NCBI RefSeq assembly: GCF_036013645.1
Contig: NZ_CP107869.1
Location: 744,001 to 808,000, forward strand
Direction: 5' to 3'
Length of the DNA stretch: 64,000 nt
DNA from: Streptomyces sp. NBC_00490
GTDB taxonomy: Bacteria; Actinomycetota; Actinomycetes; Streptomycetales; Streptomycetaceae
The position numbers were made by a program, and so were the translations under genes. The notes under the pieces were generated by a model that was not told the origin of the DNA, ran no database searches, and worked only from the letters and a program-made list of their open reading frames with translations. Within the stretch, counting starts at the first letter, position 1. Each line of letters opens with the position of its first letter. Of the stretch, positions 25,110 through 34,393 are shown one piece after another.

Positions 25110-25635
25110 CGCTCAGCGGCAACACCCAGTGCGTGAGCAACCTCGACCCCACCCCGGCCTACCCCTTCGGACACGGACCGTCCTACACGACGTTCGCCTA
25201 CGACGGGCTCGAACTGAGCGCCGAGGACATCCCCACCGACGGCGAGGTCGAGATCAGCTGCCTGGTCCGCAACACCGGCGACCGGCCCGGCTCCGAAGTC
25301 GTCCAGCTCTACACCGCGGACCCGGTCGACCAACTCCCCCGGCCGGTCACCCAGTTGATCGGGTTCACCCGGTCCTCCTCGCCCCCGGCGAGCAGCGCAG
25401 GGTCACCTTCCGCCTGCACACCGACCGCCTCGCCTACACCGGACCCGACCTGCACCGCATCGTCGAACCCGACGAGATCACCCTCATGCTCGGCGCCTCC
25501 AGCACTGACATCCAGCTCACCCGCACCCGCCACCTCACCGGCCCGACCCGCCGCGTCGGACACAACTGGAGGCTGCACACGCCCGCACACATCGGCCGAG
25601 ACGTCGGCACCGCCTCCGCTCGACGGCGACCTTGA
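25110..25635 (+). pseudogene. C-terminal remnant of a GH3 beta-glucosidase
   Basis: The frame beginning near 25110 reads SNLDPTPAYPFGHGPSYTTFAYDGLELSAEDIP...ISCLVRNTGDRPGSEVVQLY, the end of the GH3 second domain and the fibronectin-III-like domain. At about 25370 one base is lost and the protein continues in another frame (VLLAPGEQRRVTFRLHTDRLAYTG...) to a stop at 25635. The catalytic domains are absent. It abuts the permease remnant head to head, so the junction is a deletion or rearrangement scar of a former sugar-use locus. Confidence 0.75.
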
Positions 25636-25739
25636 AACCGGCGTCCGTTCAATGAACACAGCCGTTCCGGCGGCGCGGGACGCCCGTCAGGATCTGGGGT
25701 GGCCAGTTCATCGGCATCGACGAGCCAGAGGAGCCATCC

Positions 25740-26933
25740 ATGCCTGCCACCGTGCCGGGTCCGCGTATTGCCATCGTCGGAGGTGGCATCGGTGGTCTCG
25801 CCGCCGGTGCCTTCCTGCGTCGCGCGGGGTTCACAGCCACCGTCCACGAGCAGGCCTCGGCACTCACCGAGGTGGGCGCCGGGCTCGTGATGGCTCCCAA
25901 TGCCGTACGGCTGCTGCGGCGTATCGGCGTCATGGCCCAGTTCCTCCGCCGGGCCGTGCCACTGGACTGGGGGTGGGAGTTCCGCCGCTGGACGGACGGC
26001 AGCGTGCTCTCGGTCGAGAAACTGAGCGGCGTCTGTGAACGGCTCTACGGCGAGCGCACCTATGTCGTGCACCGGGCCGACCTGCTGGACTCGCTCAAGG
26101 CGGCTGTGCCCAGTGAATGGGTTCGCCTGGGCGCACGGTGCACGTCGGTCGACGTCCGCAAGGACGTCGTACTGCTGCGCTTCGCCGACGGCAGCAAGGT
26201 CGAGGCGGACATCGTCATCGGCGCCGACGGCGTCCACTCCGTCGTCCGCGGCGCGGTGACCGAGCCCTTACCGCCGGCCTATTCCGGTATCTGCGCCTTC
26301 CGCACGATCGTGCCCGCCCAAGCCGTGCCCGACTTCGCCCTACGTCGCGCCCAGACCCTCTGGCTCGGGCCCGGCCGGCACTTTGTGCACTATCCGGTCG
26401 CCGGTGGGCAGGCCGTCAACGTCGTCGCTTTCGCCCCGGCCGGGGACTACACCGACGAGTCCTGGAGCAGCACGGGCACGATCGAGGAGTTCCATGCCGA
26501 GTTCAGCGACTGGGACCCGCGGGTGACGGACCTGATCACCGCCGGCGGTGTACCCGGGCGCTGGGCGCTGCTGGACCGGGCGCCGCTTCCGCGTTGGAGC
26601 CGGGACCGGGTCACCTTGCTCGGTGACGCCGCGCATCCCATGTTCCCCTTCTTCGCCCAGGGCGCGGCCCAGTCCATCGAGGACGCCGCCGTGCTGGCCC
26701 GCTGCCTGGCGGCGCATGCGAACGATCCTGAGCAAGGGCTGAAGCAGTACGAGGCTGCGCGGATCGAACGCACCACACGTCTGCAGGAGCTCAGTCACGC
26801 CCGCAGGGACAGCAACCACCTGCCCGACGGGCCCGAGCAGAAGGCCCGCGACGCCGCACTGGCCGCATCCGACCCGTTGGTGCGCAACGGCTGGATCTAC
26901 GGCTTCGACGCCGAGGAAGCACTCACCTCGTGA
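25740..26933 (+). CDS. FAD-dependent aromatic-type monooxygenase
   Basis: A class A flavoprotein hydroxylase of 397 residues. It has the N-terminal dinucleotide motif IVGGGIGGLAAGAFLRRAG (about residues 11-29), the DG motif ADIVIGADGVHSVVR and the second FAD motif LLGDAAHPMFPFFAQGAAQSIEDA. These are as in salicylate hydroxylase-like and 6-hydroxynicotinate monooxygenase-like enzymes, which use NAD(P)H and oxygen to hydroxylate aromatic rings. AGAGGAG precedes the ATG. Codon 177 (26268-26270) is TTA, the rare leucine codon that needs the developmental bldA tRNA in Streptomyces, so expression may be tied to development. No pathway partner is adjacent. Confidence 0.87.
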   Translation: MPATVPGPRIAIVGGGIGGLAAGAFLRRAGFTATVHEQASALTEVGAGLVMAPNAVRLLRRIGVMAQFLRRAVPLDWGWEFRRWTDGSVLSVEKLSGVCERLYGERTYVVHRADLLDSLKAAVPSEWVRLGARCTSVDVRKDVVLLRFADGSKVEADIVIGADGVHSVVRGAVTEPLPPAYSGICAFRTIVPAQAVPDFALRRAQTLWLGPGRHFVHYPVAGGQAVNVVAFAPAGDYTDESWSSTGTIEEFHAEFSDWDPRVTDLITAGGVPGRWALLDRAPLPRWSRDRVTLLGDAAHPMFPFFAQGAAQSIEDAAVLARCLAAHANDPEQGLKQYEAARIERTTRLQELSHARRDSNHLPDGPEQKARDAALAASDPLVRNGWIYGFDAEEALTS

Positions 26934-27099
26934 ACAACAACACCGACGACAGCGCGCATCGCATCGCTGGACGGTTCGGACGAGTTCTTCGGTCATACGG
27001 CAGAACCGGGCGCAGTCACCGGCAGCAGCGGCCGCACCACCACCCCATCGAAACGGCCGCTATGGCACCAAGTCCTTGGAGCATCACGACAAAAGCTAC

Positions 27100-27603
27100 T
27101 TACGCGTCAGGGTGCTCCGGCAGGGCGAGCCAGTCCGACCAGGAGATCTCGCGACCGAGGAACCGCGGCTGCTCGAACGGCCAGTCGGCGGCGATCCACT
27201 GCGGCACCAGTTCGTCGAGGGCCTGCTCGACCTTGCTGCCCACGAGCTCGTCCACCACCCACCAGGAGATCTCGCCGTCCGCGCCGGCCCGCTCCGGTGG
27301 GTCGATGTAGACGCAGCCGAGCAGAGCTGTCTCCGCCGCGTCGAACAGCGCGTAGTTGAACGACTGGTGTGCGGCGATCTCCTTCTCGTGCCGCAACAGG
27401 TCGGCTTGGTCGGCCTCGTAGGTCATGCTGGCCGCGGGCCAGCCCCAGGCTGGGCCGAAGATGGTCCACAGCCGCTCGCGCGAACCCATCACCGCCGGAT
27501 AGTCGAGCGGGGTGTCCGCCTCCCGGATCGGCCGCAGGTGATGACCACTGCCGGGCAGCGGTACCAGGACCGGGTGGGCGAAGTCATCGGGGAGCCAGCT
27601 CAT
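27100..27603 (-). CDS. GNAT-family N-acetyltransferase-like protein
   Basis: A cytoplasmic protein of 167 residues. Motifs LRPIREADTPLDYPAV, YALFDAAETALLGCVYIDPPERAGADGEISWWVVDELVGSKVEQAL and the tail WPFEQPRFLGREISWSDW follow the GNAT fold order. The acetyl-CoA loop is not canonical (ELVGSKVEQAL rather than Q/R-x-x-G-x-G/A), so cofactor use is uncertain. ATG 27603 is the first start consistent with the fold. It lies 62 bp downstream of the GH16 gene on the same strand. Confidence 0.72.
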   Translation of the reverse strand: MSWLPDDFAHPVLVPLPGSGHHLRPIREADTPLDYPAVMGSRERLWTIFGPAWGWPAASMTYEADQADLLRHEKEIAAHQSFNYALFDAAETALLGCVYIDPPERAGADGEISWWVVDELVGSKVEQALDELVPQWIAADWPFEQPRFLGREISWSDWLALPEHPDA

Positions 27604-27664
27604 AGCGCCCGACCGTAGCAGCGGGATGTCAGCCGGTGCCCGCAGCGAGCTTCCTGCACCGTCG

Positions 27665-28402
27665 TCAACTGGGTTCAGCGGGCGCGGCTTCCTCCGCCGG
27701 TCCGCGCTCGGGCCGGTCTTCCCCGGCCGTGCCGTCCCTCGGACAGCCCTCGGAGGGCCGGGTGACCACGAGACTGCGGACCTCGTACGACATCTCGGTG
27801 ACGTCGGGTTCGGGAGCCGGGTGGTAACGGCCGGCGCACACGGACAGGTTGACGATGAGGTAGGCCCGCCAACTGGGCCCCACACCCCGCCCGTCGGCGA
27901 AGGCCTCCTCACCGTTCAGGGTCCACACCACACTGTGCCTGCCGAACGTCACGCCCAGTTCGAGGACCGCCCCCGGGCGCACCGCGTCATCCCTGACGTA
28001 ACTCTGGCCCTGCCGTACATGGTTGGTCAGCTCCAGGAGGTCGGGATTGTCGGGGTGGTACTCGAAGACGTCGACCTCGTTGCCGCCGTCCCGCCAGGTC
28101 CAGATCGCGGGCCAGGCACCGAGCCGGGTGGGCAGTCGTACAGTGGCCTCCAGACGGTCCCCGGTGCGCACCATGAACCCCTCGGCGCTCCCCTCCGTCG
28201 TCAGCAGCCCGGTGCTCCACAGGCCGTCCGCCCTGCGCCGGGCCCGGAAGGTCCCCAGCCGGGAGTAGGCGGGGTCCTCGGTGAGGTGATCGAGTTTGTT
28301 GTCGCCCCGGTTGGTGGGCCCGCCGTCGGGATAGGCCCAGGACCGTCCCGCGACCCACTGACGTTCCGAGGCGAAATCGGCGATGAACGCGACGGTGCTC
28401 AC
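27665..28402 (-). CDS. Glycoside hydrolase family 16 protein
   Basis: A beta-glucanase-like protein of 245 residues. The GH16 catalytic signature reads GNEVDVFEYH, with both Glu and the middle Asp (E-x-D-x-x-E) in place; ATVRLPTRLGAWPAIWTW precedes it and VWTLNGEEAFADGRG follows. The family cuts beta-1,3 or beta-1,4 glucans and galactans. There is no signal peptide if GTG 28402 is the start, which is chosen for AAGGAGAG just upstream. A cytoplasmic GH16 is unusual; the longer upstream frame (to 28534) also has no signal. Confidence 0.75.
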   Translation of the reverse strand: MSTVAFIADFASERQWVAGRSWAYPDGGPTNRGDNKLDHLTEDPAYSRLGTFRARRRADGLWSTGLLTTEGSAEGFMVRTGDRLEATVRLPTRLGAWPAIWTWRDGGNEVDVFEYHPDNPDLLELTNHVRQGQSYVRDDAVRPGAVLELGVTFGRHSVVWTLNGEEAFADGRGVGPSWRAYLIVNLSVCAGRYHPAPEPDVTEMSYEVRSLVVTRPSEGCPRDGTAGEDRPERGPAEEAAPAEPS

Positions 28403-28670
28403 ATGCGCTCTCCTTGCTGTCAGCAACAACCTCGCCCCCCTTGTCTCTCCTACGTCGCCCGCCCGCATGCGCCATCCGCCCACACCTGACGTGCAATTCA
28501 GCCTCGCGAGTGACGAAGTGCCTCCGCAGGCCACCGGTCACACCCGGCGTCGAACGGGGAACCGTCCAGCCGAACCGCACCCTTTCAATTCACCCTCTGT
28601 CGCCCACCCCTAACTGGCCGTACACTGTCAACTCGGGGAAATTCAGGCGTGATTGACTGGGGGAACTGTC

Positions 28671-30227
28671 ATGTCCTGGGACCAGAACGCACATCCCAAC
28701 TTCGCCGTTCCGCCCATGCCGAGCGCACCACCACCCGCTCCGGCGGACCCCTGGCGGGCTTTCGCCGTGGGATTCTTGAACCTCAGTGGCCTGGGGCTGG
28801 GCTATGCCGTCGTCCGCCGTTGGAGGTTGACGATCGCGTGCCTGGTGGCCACGGGGATCCTGCTTGCCGTGGCCTTGCCGGCAGATCCGGACGGGGTGCC
28901 GGGCGCCCTGCTGGTCCTGTATCTGATCCTGTTGGTGGCGGCAGCCGCGCACGGTGCGCGGCTGGGTCTGCGCACGCGCCTGGCATGGCTGCCGAGCGCG
29001 CTGGTCGCGGCGGCGCTCAGCGTCGTGTTGCTGGCCGTACCCGCCGGCGGATACCTCCTGTATGACCAGGCACGTGACGAGGCCACTGAGCAGATGCTCC
29101 TGGACCGGCTGGCAGCAGCGGACGAGCTGGTGAAGTCGACCGGCACGCAGACCTTCGACGTGGCGCAACCCGACTACCGCAGGGCACTGGCCATCTACCA
29201 CGGTCTGGCCGCGGACCATCCGACGTCACGAGCCGCCGCCGAGGTGCCGAACCGCCTCAGGACCTACTACACCACCGTCGGCGCCGCGTACGCGAAGAAG
29301 AACTACTGCGGGGCTGTGGCGCCGTTGAAGTACCTGCGTACCGTGCCGCACACGATGGACAAGAAGGCACTCGGATCCCTGTCCACCTGGCCCGACGACC
29401 GGCTGGCGACCTCGCTCTACGAGTGCGGGACGGAGTCCATGAGCGGCGACAGCGCGGCCTGGACCGCACAGTGGGGCGAACTGCTGACGACGTTCCCGAA
29501 GTCCGAACAGGCGCAAAAGGTGGGACCCGCGATCGACACGAAGGTGGGCGAGGCGGTCACGGCGGTGGGCGGCAGCGATCCCTGCGCGGCCGTTGAGCGC
29601 CTGGGCACCCTGTCCACGCAGATTCGCGGCGTGTCGGGCGAGGGGGCCGGACTCACCGAGGCTCTCGACCAGGCCGCCGACCGAGCGGATCGGAACGCGG
29701 CGTCAGGGACGTACAACTGCGGTGTGGACCAGTACAAGGACGGCAGTTTCAGCGACGCCGTCACCACCATGGACACGTTCATCAAGGACAACCCCGACAG
29801 CCCGAAGCGGAGTCTCGCCCGGAAGGTGGCCATCGCCGCGGAGGTCGCCCAGACGGTTCCGGCGGCCGGCAAGCGTCTGCCGACCACCCGCTCGGGCGGC
29901 AGCATCAGCGTCACAGTCAAGAACGACAGCCCCGACAAGATCACCGTCATGTTCACCGGCCCGGTGACCGGGAGCTTCACCCTCAAGGCCTGCGGTAGCT
30001 GCTCCACCTATTCCGCGCTGAGCAGCTCTCTCGGGCTCGACTCGAAACCGTGCAGCGACAGCGGCAAGAAGTACCCGCAGAAAACCATCCAGCTGCCCGC
30101 CGGCACCACCTACTTCGTCCACAAGTCCCAGGGAGGGACCGCCAACACCCCGGCCTCGGACACCGCCAAGCTGGAGCCGGGCTACATCTACACGGAGTGC
30201 GCCTACACGACGAGTCTGGGCTACTGA
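28671..30227 (+). CDS. Large membrane protein with repeat-like extracytoplasmic region
   Basis: A protein of 518 residues that I do not recognise. A Pro-rich N-terminus of about 30 residues is followed by three or four membrane helices (to about residue 130, ending VLLAVPAGGYLLYDQA). A long helical region then has TPR-like spacing (YRRALAIYHGLAADHPTSRAAAEVPNRL, NCGVDQYKDGSFSDAVTTMDTFIKDNPDS). The last 130 residues form a beta-rich domain with several cysteines (LKACGSCSTY, SKPCSDSGKK, YTECAYTT), probably disulfide-bonded outside the cell. GGGGGAA precedes ATG 28671. A similar design is seen in Streptomyces surface proteins of unknown function. Confidence 0.7.
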   Translation: MSWDQNAHPNFAVPPMPSAPPPAPADPWRAFAVGFLNLSGLGLGYAVVRRWRLTIACLVATGILLAVALPADPDGVPGALLVLYLILLVAAAAHGARLGLRTRLAWLPSALVAAALSVVLLAVPAGGYLLYDQARDEATEQMLLDRLAAADELVKSTGTQTFDVAQPDYRRALAIYHGLAADHPTSRAAAEVPNRLRTYYTTVGAAYAKKNYCGAVAPLKYLRTVPHTMDKKALGSLSTWPDDRLATSLYECGTESMSGDSAAWTAQWGELLTTFPKSEQAQKVGPAIDTKVGEAVTAVGGSDPCAAVERLGTLSTQIRGVSGEGAGLTEALDQAADRADRNAASGTYNCGVDQYKDGSFSDAVTTMDTFIKDNPDSPKRSLARKVAIAAEVAQTVPAAGKRLPTTRSGGSISVTVKNDSPDKITVMFTGPVTGSFTLKACGSCSTYSALSSSLGLDSKPCSDSGKKYPQKTIQLPAGTTYFVHKSQGGTANTPASDTAKLEPGYIYTECAYTTSLGY

Positions 30228-30417
30228 CCGCCGACAGCAGGCCTTCGCGCACACGAGATCGTTGATCACCCCGGCATGGCGGGACCCGAGGTGGCGGTCT
30301 GCGAGGCGGTCTCACCACGGTTGGTGTTCCGGGCAGCACCAAAGCGCCGCTATCATCCGATATGAATCATTTCGGGCTAAAACTCGGAAAACGGTTGAAG
30401 ATATTTCGGAGCGGCCC

Positions 30418-31248
30418 ATGTCCCGCAAGGGCCCCGCGTACGACGGCGACGAACTGCTGGCCAGACTCAGCTCGCTGACGTCCCGGGCGCGTGAGCACGC
30501 CGAGCTGCAGCGTTCCCAGGTCGAGCTGGCCATCGCGCTGCAGCGCGGCATGCTGCCCGCCCAGATGCCGACAGCGCCCGGCTACCACCTGGCGGTGCGC
30601 TACGTACCGGCCTACCACGGCCTCAACGTGGGCGGAGACTGGTACGACGCCTTTCACCTGCCGGACGGCCGCATAGGACTGTCCATCGGTGACGTCCAGG
30701 GCCACAACATCGAGGCCGCCGCCTTCATGGGGCAGGTACGGGTCGGCCTGCGCGCGCTCGCCTCCGTGACAAGTGAGCCCGGTGAGCTCCTCGCGCTGAC
30801 GAACGACCTCCTGCTGTCACTCGGCTCCGATCTCTTCGCCACCTGCACCTTCCTGCGCCTCGACCCTTCCACCAGCGTGCTGGAGAGCGCCCGGGCCGGG
30901 CACATTCCCTCCGTCTGGGCAACGGCGGACGGAAAGTCCGGCGTGGGCAGCGACGAAGGCGGTCCGCCACTGGGTGTCCAGGCCGGCATGACCTACCCCG
31001 TGACCCGTTACCGGCTCACCACGGGCGGCGTGTTCGTCCTGCTCACGGACGGCGTGGTGGAGGGGCCGTCCATGGAGATGGACCAAGGCCTGGACCAGGT
31101 CGTACGACTCGCCGGGATCGCCGCCGTGGCGGGCATGGACGCCAGCTCGCTCGCCGCCGCCGTGATCCGGGGCGCGGACCAGGTGGGACACGAGGACGAC
31201 GCCGCCGTACTGGTCCTCGGCTACGAGGGAGCCGACCCTCAGCCGTAG
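30418..31248 (+). CDS. SpoIIE-type PP2C serine phosphatase
   Basis: A protein of 276 residues. A short N-terminal coiled coil (ELLARLSSLTSRAREHAELQRSQVELAIALQRGMLP) leads into the SpoIIE domain, with metal ligands in NVGGDWYDAFHLPDG, SIGDVQGHN, LLTDGVVEG and GHEDDAAVLVL. Such phosphatases dephosphorylate anti-sigma-factor antagonists (STAS proteins). No sensor PAS or GAF domain is attached. The next gene encodes a membrane MASE1 protein 50 bp away on the same strand, which could supply sensing. A STAS remnant and an ANTAR protein lie about 3 kb further on. Confidence 0.87.
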   Translation: MSRKGPAYDGDELLARLSSLTSRAREHAELQRSQVELAIALQRGMLPAQMPTAPGYHLAVRYVPAYHGLNVGGDWYDAFHLPDGRIGLSIGDVQGHNIEAAAFMGQVRVGLRALASVTSEPGELLALTNDLLLSLGSDLFATCTFLRLDPSTSVLESARAGHIPSVWATADGKSGVGSDEGGPPLGVQAGMTYPVTRYRLTTGGVFVLLTDGVVEGPSMEMDQGLDQVVRLAGIAAVAGMDASSLAAAVIRGADQVGHEDDAAVLVLGYEGADPQP

Positions 31249-31298
31249 GGCGGCACACCGCCGCTTTCGCCTCGCCGGAACGGCTGCCTCGGTGTCTC

Positions 31299-32324
31299 AT
31301 GGCTTGTGTGGCGGGTACCGAGAATCAGCGCCGGACCGGCGTCTACGCCCTCCAGACACTGGCCGTGGCCGCCGGCTACTACGCTGCGGGACGACTCGGA
31401 CTCCTGCGGAATCTGACCGTCGAGGGGGCGGTGTTCACCCCCATCTGGCCGCCGACCGGCATCGCTGTGGCCGCTCTGCTCATCCTCGGGCTGCGGGCCT
31501 GGCCCGGTATCGCACTCGGTTCCTTGCTCGTCATCATGCACCTCACCTCGCTGCGGCCCGAAGTGCTCGGCAATCTGGTGGGCAACACGGTCGCGCCCAT
31601 CTGTGCGTACCTCATGCTGCGGGCGGTGGGCTTCCGTACCGATCTGAGCCGGCTGCGAGACGGCCTGGCCCTGGTGTTCCTCGGAGCCCTGACCGGCATG
31701 CTGATCAGTGCCACGGTGGGCGTCGGCATGCTCGTGATCACGGACCGGCTCCACGGCCACGACTTCTGGGCCGTGTGGCTGGCATGGTGGGTGGGCGACG
31801 CGATGGGGGTCCTGATCGTCACTCCCCTCCTGCTGGTGCTCCACGCGGCACGCTGGCCCCCACGCCTGACCCGTTGGCAGGAGGCCACAGGACTCACCCT
31901 CATCATCTGCGGCACCGTAGTGCTGGTCACCCACAGCAGCCTCAGCGTGCTGTTCCTCGTCTACCCCCTCCTGATCTGGACGGCCCTGCGCTTCCAGCTG
32001 GCCGGCAGCATGCTCTGCGCGCTCTTCACGTCCGTCGTGGCCACCATCGCCGCCACCGAGGGGGCCGGCCCCTTCCACGGCCTGAACCACATCGAGGTCA
32101 TGATCAAACTGCAGGCGTTCAACGGCGCCATGGCCCTGACCGCCCTGCTGCTCTCCGCCGTGATCACCGAGCAGCACAACACCCGGCGCTCTGTGGAACA
32201 GGCCTGCCAGGAACTGGTCGAGGTACTCGAACACCTCACCGCGGGGAACGCGCCACGAGGCGGGCCGATCCGACCGAACGGGGAAGCGGAGGACGGGCCC
32301 CGGCAGCACAAGCCAGGGCCTTGA
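31299..32324 (+). CDS. Free-standing MASE1 membrane sensor protein
   Basis: A protein of 341 residues. Residues about 20-300 form eight or so membrane helices with MASE1 features: VEGAVFTPIWPPTGIAVAALLILG near the start, then GNLVGNTVAPICAYLMLR and FWAVWLAWWVGDAMGVLIVTPLLL. MASE1 is usually the input domain of kinases, diguanylate cyclases or SpoIIE phosphatases. Here only a short coiled coil (EQACQELVEVLEHL) and a charged tail follow, with no output domain. The closely placed phosphatase gene suggests a split sensor and output pair. That link is inferred. Confidence 0.8.
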   Translation: MACVAGTENQRRTGVYALQTLAVAAGYYAAGRLGLLRNLTVEGAVFTPIWPPTGIAVAALLILGLRAWPGIALGSLLVIMHLTSLRPEVLGNLVGNTVAPICAYLMLRAVGFRTDLSRLRDGLALVFLGALTGMLISATVGVGMLVITDRLHGHDFWAVWLAWWVGDAMGVLIVTPLLLVLHAARWPPRLTRWQEATGLTLIICGTVVLVTHSSLSVLFLVYPLLIWTALRFQLAGSMLCALFTSVVATIAATEGAGPFHGLNHIEVMIKLQAFNGAMALTALLLSAVITEQHNTRRSVEQACQELVEVLEHLTAGNAPRGGPIRPNGEAEDGPRQHKPGP

Positions 32325-32382
32325 GTGCGCCCCGACCACATGCGTCGATGTACCCCGGCACGCTGGACTCCTCGCGCTCCCC

Positions 32383-32937
32383 TCAGCTTGGGAACCAGTG
32401 GCGCAGGACCAGGCGCGGAGCGCGCCGGGTAAGCCATGCGGCGGCCAGACCGATGGCAGCGCCGGTAGCAACATCGCTGGGATAGTGGGCACCGCTTTGC
32501 ACCCGCTCGAGCGCCACCATCCCGGCCGGCACCGCGCATAGCGCGCCGGCGGCCGGCCAGGTGGGTGCGACGGCGGCGGTGAACGCCACCGCGGCGGCGG
32601 TGTGCCCGGAGGGGAAGGACGAGGAGTCGGGGCGGTCGTCGACCTCGTCGTGGGGGAACCACTCCTTCGGCGGCCGGGGCCGGCCGGCCACCTGCTTGCA
32701 CACGCCGTTCGAGATCACCTGCGCCACGGCAAGGGCGGCAAGGCCGCCCGCCGCCGCCCTACGCCCGCGCCACCCGCCCAGCCACGCCATCGCGGCGGCG
32801 GCGCCGCACCACAACTTCGTGCTCTCGGCCGTCTCCTCCACCGCCGACAGCACCTTGCCGACGCTCGGGGGGATACCCGAGGCCGCCCGCTTGGTCAGTG
32901 ACCGGTCAGCGTCGCGCAAGTCTGCCAGAAGCCTCAT
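32383..32937 (-). CDS. PAP2-family phosphatase
   Basis: A membrane protein of 184 residues with the three phosphatase motifs of the family: KQVAGRPRP, SSFPSGHTAAA and RVQSGAHYPSDVATG (catalytic His in each of the last two). These enzymes remove phosphate from lipid phosphates such as undecaprenyl or phosphatidyl substrates at the membrane surface. It is followed by the BrkB gene on the same strand, separated by 56 bp. Confidence 0.87.
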   Translation of the reverse strand: MRLLADLRDADRSLTKRAASGIPPSVGKVLSAVEETAESTKLWCGAAAAMAWLGGWRGRRAAAGGLAALAVAQVISNGVCKQVAGRPRPPKEWFPHDEVDDRPDSSSFPSGHTAAAVAFTAAVAPTWPAAGALCAVPAGMVALERVQSGAHYPSDVATGAAIGLAAAWLTRRAPRLVLRHWFPS

Positions 32938-32993
32938 GAAGAGCAGGTATCCCGCAGGTCATCGACCTATGCCCAAGATCGTCGCATGACCGG

Positions 32994-34058
32994 TCAGGCC
33001 TCGCCCAGCCGACGCTGGTCTTCCTCGTCCCACTTCCGGGTGTCGCGGGGTTGGGTGTACGGCTCACTCTCGGCCGGATGGCCACCCGCGATGGCCCGCT
33101 GGCGCACAGTCTCCGCGTCGAACTCCAGCCCCAGCAGGATGGCCAGGTTGCTGATCCACAGCCAGACCAGGAAAACGATGACGCCGGCCATGGTGCCGTA
33201 GGTCTTGTTGTACGAGGCGAAGTTGGCGACGTAGAACGCGAAGGCGGCCGAGGCGATCATCCAGATCACCAGGGCCAGGAAACTGCCGGGCGTGATCCAC
33301 CTGAAGCCCTTCACCTTGGCGTTCGGGCACGCCCAGTACAGGATCGCGATCATGACAGTGACCAGGACCACCAGGACAGGCCACTTGGCGATCGACCACA
33401 CCGTCAGCGCCGTGTCCCCGATCCCGAGCGCGGTACCGGCCTGCCGGGCCAGAGCGCCGGTGAACACCACGATCAGCGCACTGACCACGGACAGCACCAT
33501 CAGCACGACCGTCACGCCGATGCGCACGGGAAGGATCTTCCACACCGGGCGGCCCTCAGGCATGTCATAGACGGCGTTCGCCGCGCGGATGAACGCGGCC
33601 ACATACCCGGAGGCCGACCACACCGCCAGCGCGATACCGACAAGCGCCATGACGGAGCCGACGCCTGCGTTGCTCTGCAACTGCTCCACAGCCCGGGTGA
33701 TGATGTCCCTGGCCGAGCCGGGGGCGAACTTCTTGATGTTGGCCAGCACCGAGTCGGTGGCCGACTTACCGGTGATGCCCAGCAGCGACACCAGCACCAG
33801 CAGCGCCGGGAACAGCGACAGCACCCCGTAATACGTCAGGGCTGCCGCGCGGTCAGTCAGCTCATCGTCCTTGAACTCCCGCAGCGCGCCCCTGAACACG
33901 GCGCCCCAGGCCCGCTTGGGCAGCTCCGTCGGCGCGTCCGGTGCCCGGCGCTCCACCTCGGGCCCGGGCCCGGCCTCCTCGGGCGTCGGCAGCTCGTGTG
34001 CCTGGCCCGCGTTACTGCCCTGGTGCGCTTTCCGTCCTGGAAGATGCAGCTTCGACAT
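32994..34058 (-). CDS. YihY/BrkB-family membrane protein
   Basis: A protein of 354 residues. After a 50-residue charged N-terminus comes the BrkB core: FKDDELTDRAAALTYYGVLSLFPALLVLVSLLG, then SASGYVAAFIRAANAVYDMPEGRPVWK and WITPGSFLALVIWMIASAAFAFYVANFASYNKTYG. The region ends with YGTMAGVIVFLVWLWISNLAILLGLEFDAE. Six membrane helices are expected. The family is widespread; its function is not settled, so I leave it unnamed. Confidence 0.87.
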   Translation of the reverse strand: MSKLHLPGRKAHQGSNAGQAHELPTPEEAGPGPEVERRAPDAPTELPKRAWGAVFRGALREFKDDELTDRAAALTYYGVLSLFPALLVLVSLLGITGKSATDSVLANIKKFAPGSARDIITRAVEQLQSNAGVGSVMALVGIALAVWSASGYVAAFIRAANAVYDMPEGRPVWKILPVRIGVTVVLMVLSVVSALIVVFTGALARQAGTALGIGDTALTVWSIAKWPVLVVLVTVMIAILYWACPNAKVKGFRWITPGSFLALVIWMIASAAFAFYVANFASYNKTYGTMAGVIVFLVWLWISNLAILLGLEFDAETVRQRAIAGGHPAESEPYTQPRDTRKWDEEDQRRLGEA

Positions 34059-34115
34059 ACGCGCCGGGTAACCCCCAGGGCCCCGCCTACGCCATCACCT
34101 CCCGCCGGCGCGGCA

Positions 34116-34360
34116 TCAGGCGTCAAGAGCATGGCGGAGGGCGGGGAGGCCGCCGATGATCTCGTCAAGGCCGACGAGCTGCCTGGTGCGCAGCACGGGC
34201 TCGGTCGGGCCGGCCGGGCGCAGCCGGCCGTGGATGTCGCGGACCCGCGTTGCGGACGGCGATGAGGATGGTGATGCCGTCGATGGGGGCGGGGGTGATC
34301 GTCAGGCCGTCCGGTCCTGCTGCCCCGCGGTTGCCCAGGGCTTGGAGGCCCTCACGAACC
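34116..34360 (-). pseudogene. Remnant of a STAS anti-sigma antagonist
   Basis: The frame ending at TGA 34116 reads LRPAGPTEPVLRTRQLVGLDEIIGGLPALRHALDA, a typical carboxyl end of STAS proteins (L-x-x-x-P-x-x-x-VLR-x-x-x-LTGLD). About 60 bases further up, another frame gives LTITPAPIDGITILIAV, like the first two strands of the domain. The phosphorylatable Ser/Asp centre between them is missing. I read this as an internally deleted, frameshifted gene. The assignment rests on short pieces. Confidence 0.5.
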
Positions 34361-34393
34361 GCTCCGCCCCCGTGCGGAACCAGCCTGATTCGG

